64,000 nucleotides of DNA from Owenia fusiformis (Eukaryota > Annelida > Polychaeta > Sabellida > Oweniidae). How positions within the stretch are numbered: position 1 is the stretch's first letter; every line of letters begins with the position of its first letter. This document shows positions 48,001 to 58,120 of this stretch, in pieces. The stretch is from positions 30,858,024-30,922,023 of the forward strand of contig CAIIXF020000006.1 of NCBI GenBank assembly GCA_903813345.2. The letters are read 5' to 3'. The notes below the pieces were generated by a model that was given only the letters and a program-made list of their open reading frames with translations, was not told the origin of the DNA and searched no databases. The position numbers and the translations under genes are program-made.

Positions 48001-51000
48001 CATTACTGTGAACAGCCACATATTCACAAGTCTTCATATCAAGCATATTCACCTGGATTAAAATATGCTTATTTTACAAATACAATGTGAAGAGTAACAT
48101 AGCACATTGTATTCGAAAATGTGCATTTAGCCAGTTTCAATCTGATTTGCAATAAATTGCAACTACTATTTATTTGTTATTTGACCTCACAGCGAATTAT
48201 TCATTGGAAGGAGAACCTTGACTGTCATTACTAGTGAGGGCTGGAAATAAAATCATACTCCTATAGGTGTCATGACTGCAACCTTGAAATGAACATGTTA
48301 TTTGTGTACATCGACTGTGATGCGTAAATCATTGGAGATATTATTGTACGTTAATGTAGAAAGTATGATTCTTAATTACATTTCAGAAACCCTTAAACAG
48401 AGGCATAACTGAACATGTACAGTTACTTGAATGCTGTAAAGTTTGTTTCAAGGCAAACTACTCACTTTTTTTACTCCAAATCCAGGAAAGAGGGCATTAG
48501 TGCTTGGCTGTGTAACAACCAGAGCTCCAAGGTCAGCACAGTAGCCACATACTCTACAATTCCCAATCTAAAACAAAACAAATTTTGGGTTATGAATTTG
48601 TTACAGGAGGAAGTACTGTTTGCATGGAGATAAACTGAATTCAGCCATCATCTGATTAAAATATCTTAAGTGACAACTGCAATGATAACTTTCTATTAAT
48701 TTATTTTCAAGTTAAATGATTTAAAACAACAGGCAAAAAACGGCAGTCACATTTTACACAATGCATATTGTCTTGGAAATATTGCCAAACAATTCAACGT
48801 CAAGTTCCCAAGTACAGTGTATTTGTATATAAAATTAAAATATTGCGTCATTATTTCATTTTTTTAGATATACAAGAATCTGTAAATAAAATGTACTCTA
48901 AATCTTACCTCTGATATTTTGATTGATTTTATCAGCTTAAAAGATGATTGGTTATCTTGAGATGACTGGTTAGTCAGAGTTGAATGTCTTGGATTCCTCA
49001 CTTGTATGCCATGAAGATCACCATGGGCCTCAACTGCTTTCTTCATTTCTGGTACTTTCCTAGTGATAAAAGGGAATGTCATTTCATTACTTTTGTTGGA
49101 GAATGGCTATGAGAAAACCCACAAAGTTGGGCTGTTTAAGATATCATGTTTTGGGAGAAATGTTCATAAAACATCAAGCTTCTCAACAAAAGTTATTTTC
49201 ATATTGATAAGAAAAAAGATTTTAGACTCCGCTGTTGATGAATTGCACTGGCTGATACAATAGCTAAAGTGTAAGCTGTAGTCAACTTACTGTACAATGG
49301 CTAGTTGCTGCTGCTGCCTGTTAACCTCAGCCTTTAGTTTATTACACTCCTCCATTGCAAGCTGATATTGGATTTTTGCTTGGGCTGTCTCAAGCTCTAT
49401 CAGGCGTCTTCTTTCCTTCTCTTGTTCTAACTCACGTAGAGCCTCATCTCTAGCACTTGTGTCCAATTGCTGGAAATGAAGCACAAGAACATTTACTCAT
49501 ACTACTGAGAATTATCATTCCATGTTTACATTTGTATGTGAAATATAGAGGAGCATTTAAGCAAAAATGATGAAAAAATGATGATCTCACCTGACAGAAA
49601 TGGAGATCATGTTTCACAGCAAGTTTATAGGACGAAACTACATTGTGCTTTCTCAAGGAAATTGATTGAACCTTTTACAGACAACAAATATTCAAGTGTG
49701 TAAATAGAAGAAATTTGCTGAAAAACAACATTATTTTCTACCATTGAATTTGAAGGATAGAGAAATTCACTACCTCCCAATCAAACTTTACTTTTTAACT
49801 TTAAGGATAATTGTACAAACCACTTGGAATGTTGTTCAATAATCATGTTTAAACTAGATATAATGGCAATTACCTTTACAGATTTAGCATATAGCAAAAT
49901 TATGTCTGCTTTCTTAGCCTTCTTGTTGCATTGTGGACATGTACCTTTGCTCTTGATCCATTTCAAGATACAACTGAAATGAAGGAAGCCACTTAGCAGA
50001 CATAGAGGCAGATGGCTCAATCAGATATCATTTAAACCCAACAGTTTCAACATGGATTTACATATCTAAAATTGTGGAATAAAATTAATTAAATATACCC
50101 TTGAACAAGCTGCAAAGCAAACTTACCTATTTCCAAATAAATGTCCACACTTTAAAGTACACAACCTGTGTTCTCCTGAGTTGGTCCAAGCCTCAAAGCA
50201 TATTGGACATGTCTAAAACGAAAGACAAGAAAATATCATGCATGTCTAAAATGAAACAAGAGAACATTGGATATGTCTGAAATGTAACAAGAGAATACTG
50301 GACATGTCTAAAATGAAACAAGAGAAAATTGGGCATGTCTAAAATGTAACAAGAGAATATTGGACATGTCTAAAATGTAACAAGAGAATATTGGGCATGT
50401 CTAAAATGTAACAAGAGAATATTGGACATGTCTAAAATGAAACAAGAGAATATTGGACATGTCTAAAATGAAACAAGAGAAAATTGGACATGTCTAAAAT
50501 GTAACAAGAGAATATTGGACATGTCTAAAATGAAACAAGAGAATATTGGACATGTCTAAAATGTAACAAGAGAATATTGGACATGTCTAAAATGAAACAA
50601 GAGATAAAATTGGACATGTCTAAAATGAAACAAGAGATAAATTGGACATGTCTAAAATGAAACAAGAGATATTATTGGACATGTCTAAAATGAAACAAGA
50701 GATAATATTGGACATGTCTTAAATGGTAACACAAGGCAAAACAGGATGTAAGGTGTGCCCAGATATTAAAATATTAAGAAGATATTAAAACCTCCTTCAA
50801 AGGTTAGCATGCTGAACATTTTTGGTCTGCTCCTTTAATGAAATGACGTTTCCACAAAAATGCAAAGTAACATATAATATGATCAAGGTGATATTAAACA
50901 TAATAGTTATGATCTTACTTCAGATTCATCATCTTGAACTGGAGAGCCTTGATTAAGTCCTGATCCTGATGGTTCAGGTGTAATACATCTTTGTGGAGGC

Positions 51001-53030
51001 CTTTCTTCCTGGCATGTCAAGCTGGTACTGCTGGCAGATGGGGTAGCTAATGTCAAAGTTGACCCACTTATGGTTGAACTGACAATTGATGCACTTGCCA
51101 TTGATGCACTTGCAGTTGAGTTACTTGTAGTTGATGCACTTACAATTGAGGCACTTACAGATAAGGTACTTGAAGTTGATGACAAACTTAAAATTGAAGA
51201 AGTAGTTTCTGATACACTAGATTGTGCTCTCATTTGTTGTAGTCGTTCCTCTATTCTCTTTTGTACCTGAAATTGTATCTGTCTTTCTCTTCTTCGCTTT
51301 TCTGCTATTTTCAGTTCTTCCTGTTGTCGTTTTGTAAGACGTTTTTCTTTCTTTTTATTTGGGGGTTGCTGAAGCTGAAGACCTATGGTTCTGCTACCCA
51401 AAGTCAGTTGCTGTTGTAAATTTCCTGGATTCTGTGGTGCTATTGACCCTGATGGATGGTTTAAGTTAGATACAGATTGAGCGACTGAGTGTTGGGGAAC
51501 TGGGGGTAAAGGTATATGTAATGTTTCATATTCTGGCCTTATCTCCATTTGTTCAAGATCATTATTCCTACTCAAATCAGTTTCAACCTGAATAGTATCT
51601 TCCAATGGTGGCTGTTGTCTAGGTATATTATTGTCTGCTTCAATAGCAGTATGATTCTCAGCAGTAGCAGCAGTTGTCCTTGTTGGAGATGCTGACTGCA
51701 CTTCAGTTATCTCTGAGTCAGCTATAAGTTCAATATCACTATCACTTCCATCATCCACAATCTGCAACAAAAAGAGACACTTATATCTGAATTTAGAATG
51801 CTCTTTCCTCATCCATCTAACATGAGAATGAACATATTAATTTTCTCAAATAAGCAACATCAGTATTATCTGACTAGAAAATTTAAAGGATTGCTTTATG
51901 TACATAAATGGTGAGGTCACAGGGTTAATCTTATCAGAGATGTTCACACATTAGTTTACTATCAATGTGTTGAAAGTCTGTCACGTTCACATTCAATCAT
52001 TACTGGTTCTTAATCATATGAATAAAGTCAAGTTCACAGTTGGTGGTTCTTACCAGAGTTGGAGGTCTGACCAGTTCAGATTCAATCATTACTGGTTCTT
52101 AATCATATGAATAAAGACAAATTCACAGTTGGTGGTTCTTACCAGAGTTGGGGGTCTGACCAGTTTACATTCAATAATGATTACTGGTTCTTAATCATAT
52201 GAATAAAGACAAATTCACAGTTGGTGGTTCTTACCAGAGTTGGGGGTCTGACCAGTTCACATTCAATCATTACTGGTTCTTAATCATATGAAAAAAGTCA
52301 AGTTCATAGTTGGTGGTTCTTACCAGAGTTGGGGGTCTAACCAGTTCACATTCAATCATTACTGGTTCTTAATCATATAAATAAAGTCAAGTTCACAGTT
52401 GGTGGTTTTTACCAGAGTTGGAGCTCTAACCAGTTCACATTCAATCATTACTGGTTCTTAATCATATGAAAAAAGTCAAGTTCACAGTTGATGGTTCTTA
52501 CCAGAGTTGGAGGTCTGACCAGTTCAGATTCTATCATTACTGGTTCTTAATCATATGAATAAAGACAAATTCACAGTAGGTGGTTCTTACCAGAGTTGGG
52601 GGTCTAACCAGTTCACATTCAATCATTACTGGTTCTTATGAATAAAGACTAATTCACAGTTGGTGGTTCTTACCAGAGTTGGAGGTCTGACCAGTTCAGA
52701 TTCAATCATTACTGGTTCTTAATCATATGAATAAAGACAAATTCACAGTTGGTGGTTCTTACCAGAGTTGGGGGTCTGACCAGTTCACATTCAATCATGA
52801 TTACTGGTTCTTAATCATATGAATAAAGACAAATTCACAGTTGGTGGTTCTTACCAGAGTTGGGGGTCTGACCAGTTCACATTCAATCATTACTGGTTCT
52901 TAATCATATGAAAAAAGTCAAGTTCACAGTTGGTGGTTCTTACCAGAGTTGGGGGTCTGACCAGTTCACAATCAATGGTCTCATCCTCTCCATCTTCAAC
53001 TGCAATAACACTTAACTCTGATGTACTCAT
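45034..53030 (-). CDS. RFWD3: E3 ubiquitin-protein ligase RFWD3, 810 aa, twelve coding exons
   Basis: RFWD3 is a nuclear E3 ligase that acts with RPA at stalled forks, in interstrand crosslink repair and p53 control. Coding exons, in transcript order: 53030-52944, 51761-50919, 50212-50127, 49973-49874, 49469-49291, 49059-48909, 48567-48466, 48052-47898, 47536-47318, 46923-46826, 46398-46307, 45354-45034. All junctions are GT-AG and in phase, summing to 2433 nt. Domains: acidic N-terminus with IVDDGSDSDIELI; a basic helical stretch (about 164-206); a Ser-rich tract (about 209-280); a RING (312-354: CPIC, KCGHLFGNSC, CPQC); a Glu/Gln-rich coiled coil (373-432); then a WD40 region ending in KIHKWT, as in vertebrate RFWD3. 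Length is close to the vertebrate protein (about 774 aa). Three introns contain minisatellites made from adjacent splice junctions. A probable 5' UTR intron ends at an acceptor at 53063-53064. Candidate AATAAA on this strand: 44601-44596. Confidence 0.93.
45740..46320 (-). repeat. Minisatellite of 26-bp units made of the RFWD3 exon 11 donor junction
   Basis: Unit TGTGTGACAGAGGAGTGTTT plus ACCTTA, period 26, about 21 copies with the left-hand ones more decayed. On the gene strand the unit reads CTGTCACACATAAG/GTAAACACTC, the end of coding exon 11 (encoding AVTHK) and its donor. The authentic donor is the first copy (exon end 46307). The other copies lie downstream within the last intron; about eighteen keep an intact AAG/GTAA or CAAG/GTAA. 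Confidence 0.95.
50225..50722 (-). repeat. Minisatellite of about 30-bp units made of the RFWD3 RING-exon acceptor junction
   Basis: About sixteen units of GGACATGTCTAAAATGAAAC plus AAGAGAATATT (plus strand) are repeated next to the exon at 50127-50212. On the gene strand each unit reads TTCTCTTGTTTCATTTTAG/ACATGTCC, that is, a pyrimidine-rich tract, an AG and the first bases of the RING exon. The authentic acceptor (exon start 50212) is the last copy in transcript order. Units nearest the far end (50600-50720) have small insertions (AGATAAA, AGATATTATT). Confidence 0.95.
51070..51190 (-). repeat. Coding minisatellite in the Ser-rich tract of RFWD3
   Basis: Within coding exon 2, words of the form TTGATGCACTTGC/ACTTACAATTGA recur every 15-30 bases. 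They encode the repeated SASMASASIVS-type tract at about residues 230-270. The tract is in frame and open. It lies between the basic helical stretch and the RING and is likely disordered. Confidence 0.7.
51983..52943 (-). repeat. Minisatellite of about 89-bp units made of the RFWD3 exon 1 donor junction
   Basis: Eleven TTACCAGAGTTGG motifs recur at intervals of 81-92 bases (T of TACC at 52051, 52140, 52232, 52321, 52410, 52499, 52588, 52671, 52760, 52852, 52941). Read on the RFWD3 strand, each unit contains the last 25 or so bases of coding exon 1 (encoding ECELVRPPTL-like residues) followed by CTCTG/GTAAGAACC. The copy at 52944 is the authentic donor; the other ten lie downstream in the intron. 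Reading past the true donor gives a stop within one unit. Confidence 0.95.
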
Positions 53031-53061
53031 CCTATCTCAAATCTCATTTTACACACTTCAA

Positions 53062-53064
53062 TCT
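53062..53064 (-). promoter_or_regulatory. RFWD3: Probable 3' splice site of an RFWD3 5' UTR intron
   Basis: On the minus strand a T-rich run ending in TTTCTTTCAG lies 32 bases before the RFWD3 start codon, a good acceptor. It implies an upstream non-coding exon. A matching donor candidate (TACGC then GTAAGG) occurs at about 53409 on the same strand, but without transcript data it is only a guess. Confidence 0.45.
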
Positions 53065-53624
53065 GAAAGAAAATCAACAAAAATGCAAAGTTAAATCTAC
53101 AAATAATATATAGCTGGGAAGCATGACAAAATGACAACACTAGGTAACCAATTGCAAATAATTGCCAATCAGCCCCAACCAAAGTCACTGAGCTTTGAAA
53201 AAATTTGGTCTTAAAGATGTCATTTTAAAAGCAAAAAAGGCTCCAAAACGTAATAAAATATGTAGTTTGGATGTTCATTTATGTCTGTGGATTATATTTT
53301 ATACCACAAACACTTATAAATACCTGAAATTTGCAATAAAAGTGCCCAAAAATTGTTGTTTCGAAATTCCCCATTTTTCCTGTATCGCGCTAGTCACGTG
53401 ACCCTTACGCGTAGCAGGCAATGCCTAGTATTACAGATATTACAGTACATATTTCAACATGTTCAACATGGCAAACATCAGCGATTCTGACTCCCGGGTT
53501 CTGGGAAATGGCTATATATAAATCGGCGAGAGGGTGTTATTTAAGGAGGTCAATTTAAGGAGGGGAAATATGTCCAAGTATGCCAGTAAAAGAGCAGATA
53601 TGGACTTTAGACAAGTACTATGAC

Positions 53625-54186
53625 GTTACTCACGTCGAGAGCTACCATGTTAGATTTTGAAAGTATAGCTCTCTATCGCTAGGATCAACAGCTTAAGAAT
53701 CCTGACTTCAAAGAAAATTTCAGGGAATTCAGCTGACTCATGTTGCACATTATATACCTGAAAATGTATCCTACATCGCCATCTTTCATTCAGCTCAACT
53801 ATAGAACGTCCCACTGCCCTATGTATCGATCAGGACTTCATTTTATTGGTCGTATCAAAAGTTTTGGCCAGGTATATTCAATATGGCGGCTTGACGTTTC
53901 CAAAGTTGCGCATGCGTCGATAGTATTTCCGTTTAACCGCCATATTGGAAATGGGTATCGAACAAAAAACGATTAGAACTCCTGATCGCCATAGAAGCAC
54001 ATCTGCGATCCTACATGCACGGGGAAAGTAGACACATATGAGCCCATATGTAGGCTACAGTTTGAGACAAACAGCAAGCCGTTGACTGGCGCTGATCAAA
54101 TTAAGATGTTACAATTCTTCAGCTGGGAGATCCTCACGATGGAGAGCTATACTTTCAAAATCTAAGTAGCTCTCGACGGGAGTAAC
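53625..54186. mobile_element. About 560-bp inverted-repeat structure around the RFWD3 promoter candidate
   Basis: GTTACTCACGTCGAGAGCTA ... GATTTTGAAAGTATAGCTCT at the left is the reverse complement of 54112-54186 (AGAGCTATACTTTCAAAATC ... GTAGCTCTCGACGGGAGTAA). Arms are about 70 bp. The arms embrace the YY1/NRF1-like cluster at 53883-53951. Confidence 0.65.
53883..53951. promoter_or_regulatory. Promoter-like cluster: NRF1-like and YY1-like sites upstream of RFWD3
   Basis: ATATGGCGGC (53881-53890) and, inverted, CCGCCATATTGG (53938-53947) match the YY1 core. Between them GCGCATGCG (53908-53916) matches the NRF1 palindrome. Such clusters mark TATA-less housekeeping promoters in animals. The position, about 0.85 kb upstream of the RFWD3 start codon with a plausible 5' UTR intron between, makes it the likely RFWD3 promoter. 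The cluster is nearly symmetric and so could fire in both directions. It lies inside a 53625-54186 inverted-repeat structure. Confidence 0.4.
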
Positions 54187-55293
54187 TATGACGGAGAATC
54201 AACTAAAAAAATGTGCGTTCTGGAATGGAGACCCGTTGCCATTGACTGAGAATCCCAGCGATCCTATAATCCTACTCAGTTTGAATTTAGACGCGGAAAA
54301 CAGGTTATGAAAACGGGCTCTCTGCAAAGTTATCAAATTTAGAAAATATGGATCTTGTTTTTGAGTGGCTTAACAAGCATTCGGATACAAGACTTGGCGC
54401 TATCTCTTGTCAAATACACGCAGACTTGCAGTAAATTGGCCATTGCAAATTGCAAAATCAGATCGTCAAATTAATCGCTTCGTTTTTAAACGTATGCTTC
54501 ATATCTTCATCCAAAACTTTAGGATTCGATAGAGATAAGTTAAAACTTGTACAGGAAGAAATGGGAGATCCTACCTTAATTTAGAATCGCTGATTTCTCT
54601 GGACAAATTCCGAGAAGAAATTGTTCAACATCGCGATCAGCTCAGACTAAACTTACATGTCGTGCATGTCACTCTGAACTCACGTGATAAAATACGGCAT
54701 TTTGATTGGTTACTACTAGTGTTGTCATGACGCGAAAAACAATAGTAAACACTGAATATGTTAATGAACTGTCATATATGGAGCAATTGTCTTTCTGATT
54801 GGTTAACTTTACACGCCTCCTAAATGAATATAGTAGTCGTAGTAAATGATTCATTGATAACTCTGAAAGTGGGCGTGACCAGCTTTATTTTGACACCAAA
54901 TTCAAGATGTTTCAAATAAAAATGGCCTCGCAAGACGAGGTTGAAATATCGGCAGTTTGATACTGATATGGTCTACGATAGATCAAAATTGACTGCCCCG
55001 CGTCATATGTCACGTGAGCCTATATTTGTTGAAAAATGAAAGAGATAGTGGCACTTTTTAATCTTAAGTTAATACCAATATTACAAACACATATCTATTT
55101 TTTTCATTAAATATTTATTTCTTCATTATACATACATTTGTTTTACACTGCATTGATTTATTTTTCCAAAACCTTTGCTATTAGATCTTTAACATGAAAA
55201 CTGTAATCACCTTGTGAAATACATCCATCCTGAATTTTTTTTATCTCCAGCTAACAATAACTTTACTAAATAAGACTTCACTGCTGCTTTATA

Positions 55294-55853
55294 CAGGGTG
55301 TCAAATAAGTCCCGTCCCCCCTGCTACAGCTAAAACCTTAACAGACGGTACCTAGTGTGATATACCATTGGAAAGATCATCCAAAGTTATGTTAACTCAC
55401 CAACTCTCAAGTATTTTGGATGGAATTTACCTATATTTTTATGATGTCTTTTATAGTTAACTACTCCTTTAAGTAGCTTTTTTGCGTCAAAATGACAAGG
55501 ATATGATTTCAGAAATAAGTCAAAAAGTTAATCTTCTTCGCATTCCACTTGTTACAAAAAAGTTTTCACCACTTTCCTTGCACCTCTATTTTCTACATAT
55601 CTAACCCTATCCAGAAATTGGTTAAATTCACTGCCATAAACATATTAAGTCATCTTTTGGTCTCTTGACCTTTCTTATACTCGATTCTTAAAATCCTGCC
55701 AAATACGCCAAATTGCCATGTTTCTAGGCATATGGTCACCACAATTGATACAATGTAAAAATTTGTGAGATTGATTGACATGTGTCAGATATTTGCCAAT
55801 CAACGTAACTTTGGAAGACCTTTCCAATGATATATCACACTTGGTACCAAATA
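55294..55853. mobile_element. Decayed CAGGGTGTC-ended element
   Basis: Left end CAGGGTGTCAAATAAGTCCC after TATA. An inner inverted repeat pairs 55348-55397 (GTGTGATATACCATTGGAAAG) with 55802-55853. The outer right end is no longer recognisable. Confidence 0.55.
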
Positions 55854-56667
55854 TCTTGGTTTTCTCTCAAAAAACTTTCTATTAGATTTTTTAAAAAAGG
55901 TGCTTTCCGGTAAATTATAAAAATTGTTAGTTTTTTTGGTAGATTTTCAAAGAAATGTCATTTTTCTGGTAGATTTTTGAAAGAACTATAGTTGAAAAAT
56001 CTATCATTCTTTGAAAAATTTAATGGAAAAACTATACTACTTTTTCCAAAAATGATTTTTCAAAGAACAGTTAGTTATTATGGTAGATTTTACAAAAAAA
56101 CTAGTTTTTTGGTATTTTTTCAAAAAAAGTTTTTCCAGCAGAAATTTTCAAAAAAGGTAGTTTTCCCATAGACTAAAAAATGTTTGTTGTTTCATTTTGA
56201 GGATTTTGCACTCATAAATTCACAGGCAGATCCAAGGGGGTCCATGGGGCCCAGGCCCCCTCCTCCATGAGTGGGCCCAGAAAAAAAATATTAGGCTGAA
56301 ATTTTTTTTAGGCCTCAATTAGTAGGGTTTTTTTTGTGCATAACTTGGCCTTTTGGCCATGTAAAAATTGAAGAATGATATGGCAAAAATTTAGAAATAA
56401 GTCAATTTTTGGACTGACGAGGAGCATGACACACAGGAAGTTCTATCAAGTCCTTTCAGTTATGGCCCATGCAGACCTGTCAACTTGTGAATACCTAACA
56501 TGAGTAACTTACAAATGTTAATTAAACACCTTTCTTCAAATAGTGGACACCATGGTCAAAATGTGAATACCTTGGCCCACAGTTTGAACCCCTTGGTTAA
56601 AATTTTATTGCATTAAAATCAAATTTTGGACTCTTCAAAATTTTTGCTTTCAGAAACTCTGTCAACG

Positions 56668-56745
56668 CGAGGGGTAGGTACGAAATGCGAGGGGTAGGTA
56701 CGAAATGCGAGGGGTAGGTACGAAATGCGAGGGGTAGGTACGAAA
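56668..56745. repeat. 20-bp tandem repeat, four copies
   Basis: GAGGGGTAGGTACGAAATGC is repeated four times almost without change. The period is not a multiple of three, so the frame running through it on the minus strand is a shadow. Confidence 0.9.
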
Positions 56746-57071
56746 TATTCCTTTGAAAATGTGTGACATAAACGGTATCTGCGTTCATTATTTTTGACAT
56801 TCGTTTTTTGCTGTATCGATGATCACTTTTTGAAGTTTTTCTACAGAAATATTTTTGCTTGACAATAATCAGGTAATATGAGTATTTGGGTGACATATTC
56901 TGTCACGCAAAAAAAATGGCGTAACTTCAAATTTTCCAGCAAATGCGTGAAAAATACGCAAATTGCGGGACAGTTGGACGGCCTGGGCCCATGGGGTAAT
57001 ATTGCCGTCCTCAGTGGATAAAGTCTATACTGAGGATGAGGACGCCAATAGAACTCCATATGGGACTGAAA

Positions 57072-57199
57072 AGCACAGGCAATGGAACATAGAAATACCC
57101 CCCCCCCCACTCTCTGTATATAAGTAAATAAATTCTGTATTTATTTACTTACATACAGAGAGTGGGGGGGGGTTATTTCTATGTTCCATTGCCTGTGCT
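57072..57199. repeat. 128-bp near-perfect palindrome
   Basis: Arms of about 60 bases (AGCACAGGCAATGGAACATA ... ACTCTCTGTAT) are mirrored by 57139-57199 around a 7-base centre TTCTGTA. The C-run on one arm and the G-run on the other differ by a few bases, as homopolymers do. No coding capacity. Confidence 0.85.
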
Positions 57200-57918
57200 G
57201 AAAAGGATATGAGACAACTTCCTATGGCATGAAATATTTTCAAATATTTTAGCGCTCGAAAAGAATTAGAAAAAATCTAGATCTAGATCTACAAACATTG
57301 ATATTAGATTTGGAAAGGCAGAGAAACAATCTGTTAAATAAAATCGTGCTATAAGGTGTGGTTAGTATAAAGACTACGCATCTAATAACAAATTGCACCA
57401 CATAAAGCACTTATATCTAGAGATATCGTCGTAAAAAAACTTACCGATATTTGATTTTTCTTTTTCAAACTTCGTCGATCATTTCGTTCGGTCCAATTCA
57501 ATCCATCCCGGGGAACCCCATACCGGGCACCTTTTCCTTTTCCCCCTCTGAAGACTCCTTAAATGTACCCTGTAACATCAAATTCTCCATTTTTATAAAA
57601 TTCACTGACCCTAGCTTTAGTTAACACCAATGCCACCATTCAATAACCGATTTCAACTTTCTGTTACAGCCACGTTCATATTCTGAAAACTTGTCCCGTT
57701 CGGTTTTTCTTTGACTAACTATTCAGGTCTATATCATTGATTATTAGCTCATTTTATAGAACCACATTTTCCTTTATATTATGGTTCAAATTATCTATAA
57801 GATAAAAAAAATATCACAGAAATCAATTTTCAAAGCGGTTTATATGGAAATATTAAGAGTAAACTTACTTCAGATCAATGTTTGGAATTGATCAATAAGA
57901 CTTGGTCAGAGCTCCAAC

Positions 57919-58120
57919 ATGGCGCAAAATGGCGATTGGTACGAAAAGCAAAGTTCACACCAAAAGGTAATAAAACCATGTTTGTTTTCGGTATAGTAAC
58001 GTTGAATAGGAACTATCAATATATTGCATGTTTTTTTCATCCAAAAATTTGAACAAATTCATCACCACAAAGACATAAGAGGAAAAGTATCTTTATATAC
58101 GAAAATTGAAACCCGGAAGT
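57919..58120 (+). promoter_or_regulatory. Promoter-like region, candidate for YIPF3
   Basis: Two ATGGCG words (57919 and 57929; YY1-like), an inverted CCAAT box (ATTGG at 57935) and an ETS-type site CCCGGAAGTG (58112-58121) fall within 200 bases. A donor-like AAAAG/GTAATA at 57966-57967 could end a non-coding first exon that splices to the acceptor just before the YIPF3 ATG at 61442. The motif composition is seen directly; assignment to YIPF3 is by strand and position only. Confidence 0.3.

Noticed and set aside
49588-49650. Possible extra RFWD3 exon (KHNVVSSYKLAVKHDLHFCQ then GTGAG)
   Set aside because: The flanking exons join in phase without it (YAKSVK to QLDTSARDE), giving the expected RFWD3 sequence; no good acceptor precedes it.
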